Of a stretch of 64,000 nucleotides of DNA, positions 35,192-46,968 are shown one piece after another. The notes under the pieces are model-generated. The model was not told where the DNA came from and did not search any database. It saw nothing but the letters and a program-made list of their open reading frames with translations. The DNA comes from Diphasiastrum complanatum. Lineage: Eukaryota > Streptophyta > Lycopodiopsida > Lycopodiales > Lycopodiaceae. The stretch lies in NCBI GenBank assembly GCA_029204225.1, contig MU831885.1:34473-98472 (forward strand), written 5' to 3'. Made by a program: the position numbers and the translations under genes. Positions within the stretch are counted from its first letter, which is position 1. Each line of letters begins with the position of its first letter.

Positions 35192-35443
35192 ACCGGCTAA
35201 GATGTAGTCTTGGATAGGTAGGAGGCAAGCTCTACATCAAATCGAAACCATATGGTTTATGTCCCGGATAGGTGTGCGGAACTCTCAAGGGAATAATCAA
35301 GTTTTGGATCCTCTAATTCTTGTCTGAAGCATGTTGGCAAGAGGAGTCGTAGTGCACTTCCACCGGATTATCTTTTTGTTAATATTGCTTCTATTTAGAA
35401 TGGATTCATGTCTGGTTTTTTTGAAAACTTTGACTCACTTTGA

Positions 35444-37331
35444 TTGATTGAGTCACCAATACATGCAAGCTCCCTATGAGTATCTTTGACTCTCAAATCA
35501 TAATTAGATGCACTCTCATCACTCTTTTGACTACTTTGGAATATTCGATTTCTAAGAGTGAGGAGCCTAGAGGTGTTCTTAGTCTCATAGATGGACTTGA
35601 GACAATCCCAAGCTTCCTTGGATGTAGAACGATCACCAATCTCCCTCAATATCTCATTAGAGACATTCATCTTAATGTAGTGGATAGCCATCCTAGCTCT
35701 CTTCTTGTATTTTTGTACTTTTTGAAGGATTTGAGGCTCCTCCTCAATCCCAAGTACAATTTCCATCACATCTTGGAGTATCAAGATGGACTCCATCCTC
35801 AACTTCCATATTGAATAATTGGAAGTAGACAATCTCTCACTTGGTTTCAACAAGTATGAACTCATTGAAGTCATGTAAAGTGAAGATAAATAAAAGTGAT
35901 GAACAAAAAATGTTGCTTCTCTCTCACTATAGGATCCAATAATGGTGTGCTACCATCTCCTATGCAGGATCTTGCAACAAACTGTGAGATGATTCTCACT
36001 AGCTATTTCAATCTCTCCAAAATTAGATCTACTTCACATCAAATGATGGAGTATGGGCAAAGTTAGGATCAAACACTCTTAGCACGTGTGAAATACACTA
36101 AGAAACCAAATTTGACTCAAATACAATGATATTGCATGAAACAAAATGGCTAAGATCTCAAAACCATGCCTAGATCACATATAGATGAGATTGGTAACCA
36201 TTCAACTGTGATTTTGGATCAAACGAGCAATCTCTTGACCAAACCAAATGTGTCCACCCAGGTCTAGGTGCCCTACCTAACCCTCTTTAAAAGCTTATAA
36301 CTTTTGATTGGCTCAACCAAATGGAATGAAATTGATTGCATTAGAAACTAGACAAAAATAGCTTCAAAACAAGCCATCTAACAAGATTTTGGACCAAACA
36401 TGAAAGAGAACTCTGAGCACCTGATTCCGTACAGTACCAGGTCAGACCCAATCAATGTCCTTTTGATCTCTTTTGATTCAAAATTGAACAAGATAGCTAG
36501 GAAAATGAGCCTTGATAATTTCTAGCTCAAGATTGATGAATAGTTTTCACTCAAATGGATCAGAATGCATGGTAACCTTAGGTAGGCTCTGATACCATGT
36601 TGAATTTCACACGTGTGGATTGTCCACTACATGTACTTGTGATCTCCTAAGGTGTGTAGATGCACCAAGATCTAGATTGAGATTCAAGATCTATATTTGA
36701 TTCTATTGCAAAAACACACTACTACATGCATTCAATCACTCCAACTCTCACTCACACGTGTGGGAAGTATTCAAAAAATAATCTAAGTAAAAACAAGCTG
36801 CTCTCCTGGGGTAGAGAGAGAAAAACCATCATGAGCTCTCGGGTAGAGAGAGAAAGCTAGAAATTCAATGACACTCAAAATCCACTCAATCTCAAAATCA
36901 ATTAGATCCAAAATGAGGAGTACAATGATACTAGTAGATTCATGAGCTACCACTATGCTTAACTATGATTTGATCACACTTTGCCACCTCTTAATCCTAT
37001 TGGACTATTGATCCATGCACCTCTAAATTCTATTGGACTATATTCAAGCACACCTCAAATTCCTATTGGACCACACATGGTTCCACCTCTAAAACTTATT
37101 GGACCTCTTAAACTTCATCAAACAAAAGCATAACACTTGTCTACACTCTAATTGGAACAAGTTTGGCCTCCTACTCTATTTTGGCTCAATAGTGGCATTA
37201 CAAGTGGAAATGGATAATTTGCCATCTATGCCAAATTTGACCCTATCAACATCTTACACGTAAATGCTTGACTATGAAATTCTATGAGACCCCTATATCA
37301 AACATTTTGATTTACTTTACAATTCTCCACA
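35444..37331 (-). mobile_element. 5'-end fragment of a copia element (LTR, leader, gag start)
   Basis: A relative of the 9407-15643 element with the same order on the minus strand: LTR (36598-37331, about 734 bp, TGTTGAATTTCACACG to TTCTCCACA), PBS TGGTATCAGAGCC (36585-36597), leader, and a gag start at 35874. The gag matches MTSM-x-YLLKPSERL-type sequence and reads open to ACIGDSINQ, then ends at about 35444 in unrelated sequence. All of pol and the other LTR are missing, so no target duplication can be tested. The LTR differs from the complete element by substitutions and small indels, so it is an older family member. Confidence 0.9.
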
Positions 37332-37551
37332 CGTGGGAACATCCTCCACACATGTGAGATTCACTTACAAACTTCTATCATAAAAAATACCAAGCTAGAT
37401 TTTTGCCAATTTTTCACAATCAGTTATAGTGGACCTTACAAATTTCAGAGTTTCCCTACTCTTAGAAGGCTCTCCTTTTTCCTCATCTAGATGACCAGAT
37501 ATAAAGAATGGAACTTGGCCTAGAAGCCCTATCTAATGAAATTTTTTGGTT

Positions 37552-37575
37552 AGAGAGAGAGAGAGAGAGAGAGAG
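37552..37575. repeat. (GA)n microsatellite, short
   Basis: About 12 GA units in otherwise ordinary DNA, 120 bp before a much longer tract. Confidence 0.9.
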
Positions 37576-37693
37576 TTTTATTAACGTCTATAATAGCCCT
37601 TGAGGGTGCTTTAGACAAGAAAAATCTGTACAATGTGTTGGGAGCTTAGTCCTTGAGTGGACATGTGAAAAAACAGGAAATGAAAACATGTGA

Positions 37694-38147
<454 letters not shown>

Positions 38148-40083
38148 TAACACAATGACATTTGTTTTGGGACTTTGACCTAAAAAAGAGTAATATTTTT
38201 TGGTGTTTTTTAATGGTCCTAGTTTTAGAACAAAATCATGGATTTTTTTAATAAATCTCTAAATTTTATCTCAAAAAAAAACCAATAAATGCATATATTA
38301 AATAAAGAACTACAAGTTTTTTGTTGTAAATTTCATAAAACCATCATAATTACAAATGAAATAATAATCCAAGAGAAAAATGATTTTTGAAACTCGAAAT
38401 CCCATTGAAATACAAAAAGACTTAGATTATATTCGCATATTCTCTTTTTTAAAGTACTTTTTTTAAGGAATTTTCACTGATGCCTCTCAATTTAAAACTT
38501 GTCATATTCTCAACACTCATTTTTAGTTTATGAAGTGGAAGACTCATCTTCTTCATCAGAGTTATCTTCCTCAGAATTTGCATCTAATGTTGACAAAAAG
38601 CTTTGTAAATCAGCTTTTCTCTGTTGATGACGAGTGGAGGATGATGGTTTTTCCATTAATCCAAGTCGTTCTTTCAATATAGATTTAGTTAACTTTTTTA
38701 GATGATTGGTTATTGTTAATTCAAAATTAAACACCAAAACATCTACATCCTTTAAAATCAAATTGTCGACTCTTGGTTGATTTTTTGGCAATCTCTTTCT
38801 CTTGCCCTTTGGATCTACTTGCAACATTTCGAGTTCGTACCTTTCCAAAAAAGCAAAGTGCAAGAAGGCTTCCAATTTGAATTTCATTCAAATCACCGCG
38901 CCATTTCATTTTCGCAACTTTTACACTTTGCCTATTCTTTCTTGAGCCCACATAAATTTCACGTTCCTCACTTTGCAAAAGCTACAAGAAATCATTGTCT
39001 TGAGAAAGATATGAAGGTTCGACAATTGTAGTTGAAGTTTTTTATTTATGAAGCCAATAAAATCTTCAGTTGTTGATGTGTGTTCGAGATTGAGCAAACT
39101 GATTTTTGTTTCTCAAAAAAGTCCATCCACCAGTGCTGATCAAACTCATCAAAAAAATGATAAGTTGCTTGAATACTTGATTCCAAAAAATTTCATAAGG
39201 CAAATGGATCAATCTCACGATGTTCTCTTTGCGCCTTTTGTTCATAGAGGATTTAAAGTCCTTATTGAAACTAATAAAACATCTGGTGGTGGAATTGACT
39301 TCCAAGTAAGTGGCTTCTCTAGCATGGACTTCAAGGGAGACAACACAAGCAGCTTGATTTGAGTCGATGGAATGTTGAGCAAAAATCGAATTCCTTCAAG
39401 AGGTAGCCATGAAACTAAATTTGAAAATAGTTTGCCCAATTATAATATAATGTTTGATTCGTTACATTTGATTTTAAACTGGTGCTGAAAGCTAATATCA
39501 TTAATATTAGCTATGCATCGCTCTGCGCCTTAATATGATCACGAAAATCATGTGTGTCTGATTAATGACACGTTTGGCTTTGGCACATACGATTTCTCGA
39601 CAATGCTTTGAAGCACTGGTAAAGAAAATGTCTTCTTGCATCTTAATCTCTTAAAAAAGCAACTAACATTTGATCAATTTGATTGTAGGTATGTCCTACC
39701 AGCAAAAATCTTATTTTAACTTTTTTGAAATTTTTTTCTCTACTAACATGGACAAGTATGCCAAAACAGTTTGATTTTTATTTTCCTTAGCAATGTTGTC
39801 AAGCTGCAAATAAAGTATTTCCGAAAGGTTTTTACCAAATTCGCAAATAATCTTATGGTGATTGTCAAATTTGGATCATTGGGATAATTAAAAAAGACTT
39901 TGGATTCCAAAGTGCCATTAAACACAAGTGCTCCAACGAGATGAACCTGAATAAAATCTACCTCATTGAAGGGCTTTTGCAGCATCCAGTGAAAATATAA
40001 TGAACTTATTTAATAGAATAAAGATACCGTAATGATATTCAGATAAATTGCAACTTAAGTTTTTTCAAAACAAAAAGTATTAA
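38148..40083 (-). pseudogene. DUF7869-like transposase, copy C: inverted 3' half
   Basis: This matches the reverse complement of 42279-44488 (the 3' half of copy B and its downstream flank) with internal gaps. Readable on the minus strand: FIQVHLVGALVFNGTLESK (39900s) but not the VIDGMDQKK exon start, because about 160 bp is missing; the FLLNIPSTQIKLLVLSPLK box; EREIYVGSRKNRQSVK; then, after a deletion of about 130 bp, YELEMLQVDPKGKRKRLP and the acidic tail. Where both are readable, the C-terminal 100 residues are roughly 84% identical to copy B by eye. The intron acceptor used in B (TTTTCAG) reads TTTTCAC here. The outer boundary at 38148 mirrors 44488, both ending AACAC(A/G)ATGACATTTG inward. 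It is dead. Confidence 0.8.
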
Positions 40084-40110
40084 AATCGTTACTCACGCGC
40101 TCTTGTCCAA

Positions 40111-40428
40111 CCTCTGCTGAGCATAGGATGTCTTCGCTATTTGCTTGCTAACTTATGCTAAGCATAGGTTGGAAGAGGACCATAGATGCAACCTATGCTC
40201 AACATAGGTCGAACCGTGGTAAGAATAAAGAAATAACTTCGGAATTCTATGCTAAGCATAGGATATTACTAAGGACCCGAGCACAACCTATGCTCAACAT
40301 AGGTTAAAAGAGAGGACTGGTGCAGGCACCTATGCTGAGCATAGGTTACCCATGTTGCAAGAAGATGAATACAAATTAAAATATGAATATTTTCTAATGC
40401 AATAATTTATTACCCATGCTAAGCATAG
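40111..40428. repeat. Cluster of seven palindromic CCTATGCTNAGCATAGG motifs
   Basis: Copies at 40111-40127, 40152-40168, 40192-40208, 40247-40262, 40287-40303, 40329-40345 and 40413-40428, so spacing is a fairly regular 40-80 bp. Each is a near-perfect palindrome around one variable central base; two have AACATAGG as the right half. Intervening sequence is not repeated, so this is a set of sites and not a tandem array. Confidence 0.9.
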
Positions 40429-40722
40429 AGCAAAGCTAGAAAATGACAATAATCTTATCGTCAAGAAATCTGGAAGTGAGAACGTATGAGAAATCTTATA
40501 AAAAGCCGTGACTTGGTCGAAGCGATTGCTCTGGCAGGATGTGGGCTTCTGAATTCGCAAATGAGGTGAGTTATGCTTGGACTATGGTTCTTAAATAATT
40601 TTTTTTTCGAGACCTCCGTCTCACGCCAATCCTCTAGCTTACTTCGGGACCAAGTTGTCGCGACTCACCTCACCCCATGTCGACCTCGAGTATTAGCTCG
40701 GACAGTCCAAACCTAACCGTAA

Positions 40723-40740
40723 CCCTAACCCTAACCCTAA
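40723..40740 (+). repeat. Short interstitial telomere-like repeat (CCCTAA)3
   Basis: Three CCCTAA units, preceded by a variant ACCTAACCGTAA. Most plants use CCCTAAA, so this 6-base form is either chance or a lineage-specific variant. It lies in the spacer between the inverted transposase copies. Confidence 0.6.
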
Positions 40741-40881
40741 TAATGCTGCCAAACAGTATTTAAGACATGGTAGCCGCCAGAAATTTTTATTAACCAGTTA
40801 CTTTTTAGGCTTGTTGCTCATTTGCATTTAGTTGGTTTTTCTGTGTACGTCTATTGAGGTTCGCATAGGTTTTTATTTGTT

Positions 40882-40966
40882 CTATGATGAGCATAGGTTG
40901 CAGTTATGTTTGAGGAGCACATTTAGTGTGGTGTTAACTATTTGAACGGTTCTATGCTTAGCATAA
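40882..40966. repeat. Two further palindromic motifs upstream of copy B
   Basis: CTATGATGAGCATAGG at 40882-40897 and CTATGCTTAGCATAA at 40952-40966, the latter 32 bp before the proposed start codon of the transposase. Same motif family as the 40111-40428 cluster. Confidence 0.85.
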
Positions 40967-40997
40967 GTACGTAGTTAAAATTTTTTTTGAGGTTACG

Positions 40998-43900
40998 ATG
41001 TCAAGTAGTTCTACCTTTTTTATTCCAGTAGTTGTAACTCAATATATTACAACAAGTGCAACATCTTCATCTGACATTGCCAATGAAAGCTTTTTTTTAT
41101 TAAAGCCACTCTTGAATTTGAACATATTTTGGTAAACGATGTGGCATCGTCATCATTTACCCGTTCATCATCTGAAATTCCTCAAACAAGTACTTTTCAA
41201 GAAATGACGTCTGTAACTCAGCTTGTATCAAACCTTTCGACCTCGTCCTCCTCTTCAGATACAGGCTCGGCACAACTAGAACATTGTTCTTTTGAACAAG
41301 TTGAATCATTGAGTGATGAGTCAAAAGCTTCAATTCACTCAGTTACTGATTCTAGTAAATCAACAAATCCACACAAGTATGTTGATCCGCGACGTTCAAG
41401 CTTTTCTCATGTTTGTAGGAGACCTTCTCAAAGTGATGTTCGTCATGTTAAATCTAAAAAGGCTATATTCGTTGAAAATTTAGAGCCTTCTAAGGGTCCA
41501 GAACATCCTAGGGTTGGAGCCAGAATTCCTTGTCATGAAATTCCAACACCTTCTCAACCAGTTCAAGCACCTACTAGTGTCACAGGTTCAATTTATAGAT
41601 CAGACCCCAAACAAAAAGAAAAATACAAGAGAGACTTGAGATCCTCACCTAATTTAACGAATCGTCAAAAACAATTGATTACAAAATCTGAGATTCGAAA
41701 GGTACGAAATATTATTTGTTGTTCATCCTGTTGTTTGCAAAAACTGAGTATCAGAGAAATTGAAGAATTAAGATCAAATTTCTTTTTACGAAGTAAGGAT
41801 GAGAGAAATTACTATTTGTGTGCAACAATGAGGCCGAACAAAAATTCATTTTCGTATTTTTTAAATGTTTTGGAGGTTTGTCGCAAAGCTTACAAAGCAT
41901 TTCACGCAATCGGAAACTCATGGTTTCAACGAATGCATGCACAACTTCAGAAAGACTCAACATTACGGGGATCCTTACAGGGTCGAACTATTTCTCCAGA
42001 TGTTTTAAATGCAACTGCTTGGCTAAAGCATTTCATAGATGTGCACGAAAAAAAATTGCCTAGTTTCTTATAGTTTCACTTGCCAGATAATTTTACAAAA
42101 TTAAAAATATTTTTGATGTACAAAGAGTTTTCAAAAACAAAAAATGTTTCCTATTTGAGTTACTCATATTTAAAGATCATGAATGACAATATGCTCCACT
42201 TGCGAGTTGTTAAAGTCTGCAAAACAACTTACAAAGACCAATGGCAAAATTGTAAATATAAATCAAATTTGCCATTCATTTTAATACTTTCTGTTTTGAA
42301 AAAATTTATGTTGCAGTCTTTTTGAACACCATTATGTTGCAGTCTTTTTGAACACCATTATGGTATGATCTTTATTTTATTAAATAAGTGAATCATTGTA
42401 TTTTCAGTGGATGTTACAAAAGCTCTTCAACTGCACAGAGATCAACAAACAGTTGAAAGACAAAAGTTGGCCAAGCATCGAAAGAAATGTTTGGAATGTC
42501 CACAAAAATATCTGGGACTTGTTATTGATGGCATGGATCAGAAGAAAACAATGTTGTCTCATTTTGTCAGAGTGCGCCAAAATCTGAACGAGACAGATTT
42601 TATTCAGGTTCATCTCGTTGGAGCACTTGTGTTTAATGGCACTTTGGAGTCCAAGGTCTTTTTTAATTATCCCAATGTTCAAAATGATCCAAATTTGACG
42701 ATCACTATTGTACATAAGATAATTTGTGAATTTGGTAAAAATCTTCCAAAAATACTTTATTTGCAGCTTGACAACACTGCTAGGAAAAATAAAAATCAAA
42801 CTGTTTTGGCATACTTGTCTATGCTAGTGGAGAAATTATTTTCAAAAAAGTAAAAATAGGATTTTTGTTGCTAGAACATACCCACGATCAAATTGATCAA
42901 ATGTTTAGTTGTTTTTCTAAGAGGTTGAGATGCAAGAAAGCATTTTCATTACCAGTGCTTCAAAGCATTGTTGAGGAATCGTATGTGCCAAAGCCAAACG
43001 TGTCATTAATCAAACACACATATGATTTTCATGATTATGTTAAGGCGTCCAATGAAACAGAGTGATGCATAGCTAATATTAATGACATTAGCTTTCAGCA
43101 CCAGTTTAAAATCAAATGTAACGAATCATACATTATATTATTATGGGGCAAACTATTTTCAAATTCAGTTTCGTGGCTACCTCTTGAAGGAGTTCAATTT
43201 TTGCTTAACATTCCATCGACTCAAATCAAGCTTGTTGTGTTGTCTCCCTTGAAGTCCTTGCTAGAAGAACATCAAAGAGAACATCGTGAGATTGATCCAT
43301 TTGCCTCATTAAATTTTTTGAAATCAAGTATGTAAGCAGCTTATCATTTTTTTGATGAGTTTGATCAGCATTGGTGGATGGACTTTTTCGAGGAACAAAA
43401 AATCAGTTTGCTCAATCTCGAACATACATCAACAACTGATGAATTTCATTGGCCTCATAAATCAAGAACATCAACTACGACTGTTGAACCTTCAAATCAT
43501 CCTCGAGATAATGATTTCCTGCAGCTTGTGCAAGGTGAGGAACGTGAAATTTATGTGGGCTCAAGGAAGAATAGGCAAAGTGTAAAAGCTGCAAAAATGA
43601 AATGGCGCGGTGATTTGAATGAAATCCAAATTGGAAGCCTTGTTGCACTTCTAGCTTCAGAAAACAATGAAGGACATCCATTTTGGATTGCCAAAGTACT
43701 TGGTTTGATTCAAAATAGCAATCAAACAAAAGTACTACATGTCCATTGGTTGCGCACCACTTCAACGAATGCTTTTTCGGGAAGGTACGAACTCAAAACG
43801 TTGCAAGTAGATCCAAAGGGCAAGAGAAAGAGATTGCCAAAAAATCACCCAAGAGTCGACGATTTGAATCTACAGGATGTAGATGTTTTGGCATTTAATT

Positions 43901-44184
43901 TTGAATTAACAATGACCAATCATCTACGAAAGTCAACAATATCTATATTGAAAGAACGACTTGGATTACTTGAAAAACCATCATCCTCCACTCGTCATCA
44001 ACAAAGAAAAGCTGATTTACAAGGTTTTTTGTCAACATTAGACGCGGATTCTGAGGAAGACATGCCAATTGACTCTGATGAAGAAGACGGTTTTTCACTT
44101 CATCAGCTGAAAATGAGTGTTGAGAATATGTCAAGTTTTGAATTGAGAGGCATCAGTGAAAATTCCTTAGAAAATGTACTTTAA
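40998..44184 (+). pseudogene. DUF7869-like transposase gene, copy B
   Basis: The longest copy, about 1000 codons. Proposed start ATG 40998 (MSSSSTFFIPVV); a one-base slip in the T-run near 41093 puts the following Ser/Thr-rich region in the long frame to 42073. Then a Cys cluster (CCSSCCLQKLSIREIEELR near 41730), a YYLC box, VCRKAYKAFHAI and LQGRTISPDVL. A TAG at 42071 replaces a Tyr codon kept in copy A. An intron ends at TTTTCAG 42407. The core has VIDGMDQKK (Asp 42527), LYLQLDNTARKNKNQ (Asp 42770) and, after a frameshift near 42836, HTHDQIDQMF (42877). The C-terminal part, with stops at about 43063 and 43334, includes GSLVALL...HPFWIAKVLG...VHWL, a BAH/Tudor-like chromatin-reader pattern, and an acidic tail. 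DNA cleavage is inferred from fold resemblance, not shown. Confidence 0.72.
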
Positions 44185-44488
44185 AAAAAGAATGTGCAAA
44201 TATAATTTAAGTTATTTTGTATTTCAATGGGATTTTGAGTTTCAAAAATCATTTGTTCTCTTCAATTATTATTTCATTTGTAATTATGATGGTTTAATGA
44301 AGTTTGCAACAAAAAACTTGTAGGTCTTTATTTAAAAAATGTATTTTTTGGCTTTTTTTAAAAACAAAATTTAGAGATTTATTTAAAAAAATCCATGATT
44401 TTGGCCTTAAACTAGGACCATTAAAAAAACACCAAAAAAGATTACTCTTTTTCAGGTCAAAGTCCCAAAACAAATGTCATCGTGTTTT
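42279..44488 (+). repeat. Right arm of a 2-kb imperfect inverted repeat
   Basis: This segment and the reverse complement of 38148-40083 can be followed against each other from TTTTAATACTTT at the inner edge to GTCAT(T/C)GTGTT at the outer edge, with two deletions in the left arm. The arms are separated by about 2.2 kb, so a very large hairpin is possible in single-stranded DNA or RNA. Confidence 0.85.
42308..42359. repeat. 26-bp direct duplication in the transposase intron
   Basis: ATGTTGCAGTCTTTTTGAAC plus ACCATT occurs twice in tandem in copy B. The corresponding place in copy C has one diverged unit, so this is a local slip in B. Confidence 0.9.
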
Positions 44489-45007
44489 TATGATTGATAA
44501 AAACTGTTTGTCTATTTAAAGTTTTTAGTATTTTTAATAAGGTAATGTTTGAAATTTTCCTGAAGAATCTTTCTCTCTGCAGATTTTCAATTGTCTATGC
44601 TAATCTTCGAAATGTCGAGGATTTCTTTCAAAATCTCAAGTAAACTTCAAGGTATTCCTTTGAAGAATAAGAAGAAATTCATGTACTACTTCACCAGAGA
44701 GGTCAACAACACAAAGCTCTCTGAGCTTTTTATTCATTTAGTTGAGAAGTCTGACAAGGGGGACTCACAGTTTCATATTCAAGGAAAATTGCTTGCTGAT
44801 CAACCAGATGAGAATGAGAAAGGTGGTTTTGTGAACGTGCTTGTAAAGGAGACGAAAATGTCTCGTCCTATTTTCATTCTGAACGAGACTATGATAAATA
44901 TTCGACTCTGCCAGGATGATGCCATCAAAACTTATTTTGATAAAGCTCTGGTTATTTTGGTATGTAATCAAAAAATCTATTTTCACTCATATACGTTAAC
45001 AAGTGTT

Positions 45008-45103
45008 CTATGCTTAGCATAGTGGTTACCTAAATATAAAATTTCCATGAACTAATAAGTAGAAAATTTTTATGTAAATTGAGTAGTCCTATGCTGAGCA
45101 TAG
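45008..45103. repeat. Two palindromic motifs in the first intron
   Basis: CTATGCTTAGCATAG at 45008-45022 and CCTATGCTGAGCATAG at 45088-45103, both inside the intron 44960-45158 of the methyltransferase-like gene. They are the same motif as upstream of the transposase. Confidence 0.9.
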
Positions 45104-46817
45104 CCAATATAAATTCCTTTGCTCATTATACTTTAACCTTGTTTTTATTTATGTTCAGAGCATAAAACAATGGCTCAAAATGGTGCTAGTTGCTATTGCT
45201 GAGGGAAAAGATTCAATCTACTCATTACAGAGTTCTAAATCTATATCTATTGGACCTCGCAAGCTTGCTTCTACCACTACTCAGGTCACAAAGCCAGCCA
45301 CTAAAAACGTTGAGGCCAATGTAGCTGCCTCTCACCCAAAAAAAAAAGATCACACAATATTTCTGAATTTTTGCCCACCAAACCCAAGTCCCGCCCAAAG
45401 ACCACGACTACACATCGTCACAAGTCCATTCCTTCAGCTGAAAACAAAAAAAATGTAACAAAACCCTCGATGTCTTTATCTGGTGCTTCCATCCACCCCC
45501 TACAAGATAGTTTTGAAATAGCAAAATTAAGAGAAAATATTCATAAAGCAAAAAAGAAAGAAAGAGAAATAACATTAATTTTGGATATAGACCAATGTGA
45601 TAGGCCACCTGTAGACCCAATACAGGAAATAGGCTAATGGAAGTAAGAGAACCAAATGAAACACATGTACATAATTTAAAAATAAAATTTAAAGATCATG
45701 CATAGGCCATAGGTACCTCGTTTGTTGTTTTGGTTGATCTCTTAGAATGAAACGACGTTGCAAATTTTGATTTTTCTGTATTAAATTCATATCATTTTTT
45801 TGTTCTTGGGGGCATACAATTTACAAGCCTAAAAATAGTTCTCTCAAGAGTATTCTCATATTCCTTTCTTTCGAACCATTAGTACAATTGCATTTGTTGG
45901 CCTGACAATGGAGGAAGCAAAATTGTTGGCTTGGAACCATAGTATTGAGCAGGACTACCGGATGAAGATGTCCGTCACAAAAAGAATCCGGTTATTTCGC
46001 AAGGAGTATACAAGAGTCTCCAAAGTTGGAGATGTAAATCAACTAGAGCTGAAAGCACTTTGTGCTCAAGAGACAGCCCTCCCTTTTGATTCAAAAACTC
46101 CTACGCAGAGCCTTACAAAATACAATTATTATTTTTAACTTGCTTTCCTTAATGGCCAAGTAATTTTTCTTGCTATGCTCATCATGGAATGCTTTAGTCA
46201 TAATATATGTTACTATCTTTTTAAATTGTTTTTATTAAACTAAAATTTTGAGCTTAATTTTAATATTTCTTAAATTGCTTATCAAATGATTAAACCTTTT
46301 TTTTTATTTTAGGTGTGGGCCCTTGTTGATAAATTTTTTGACAAATGAAAAAATTTCCAAATAAAAGACGAACCTGCTCAGGGTGCCTCAAAGTCAAAAA
46401 AGAAAGTTGTCATCACTCAAACTTTGAAGCCAATCCCTACATAAATGAAAATATCATAGTGGAAGAACATGCAAGGGATTAGCTCTTCAAGGCTAATAAT
46501 AAGTGTTCTTTCTAGAGTTGTTGGTGGTCAACTCTCTGGCAAAAATGGAGAAAGAATTTCAGAGGTAATATTCATAATTAAAATATCTGTTTTCATGTTA
46601 CTTTTTGTAATAAAATGATTTTCATGATTTTGATGGATTTTTAACAATGACACTTTTTTAAATGCAGCATAAATTATTTATGAAAGTTCAAAAAGCCCTT
46701 GTAACAGGGTTAAATTGTCAAGATTTCAAAGAGTGCCAGAGGCTTTATCCTCTAAGCAGCCAAAATGAATCCTTAACTCCATTTTTTATTTTGTTTAGAG
46801 ACATGGTATTTATATCA

Positions 46818-46968
46818 CCCATGCTTAGCATAGGTGTTTATCAATTGTTTCTTTTTTATACTTTATCTCCTATGCTAAGCATAATTTTTTCTTTTATTAA
46901 TTGTTCCTTATTGATACTTTATGTCTCCTAGTCTAATTTATATTTTATGTCTCCTATGCTAAGCATAG
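46818..46968. repeat. Three palindromic motifs in a later intron
   Basis: CCCATGCTTAGCATAGG at 46818-46834, CCTATGCTAAGCATA at 46869-46883 and CCTATGCTAAGCATAG at 46953-46968. The last ends 13 bp before the acceptor CAG (46981-46983) of the exon that carries ADIPYG. Confidence 0.9.

Larger units (their letters stand above)
40084..40997. other. Spacer between inverted copies, with palindromes
   Basis: This is the centre between copies C and B. It holds nine of the palindromic motifs, a TATAAAAA word at about 40497, and three telomere-like CCCTAA units. As the region upstream of copy B's ATG (40998) it is the likely promoter region of the transposase. No ORF of its own. Confidence 0.5.

Noticed and set aside
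40111-40428. CRISPR array or rho-independent terminators
   Set aside because: Repeats are palindromic with unequal spacers in a eukaryotic, intron-bearing locus, and there are no cas genes or T-runs.
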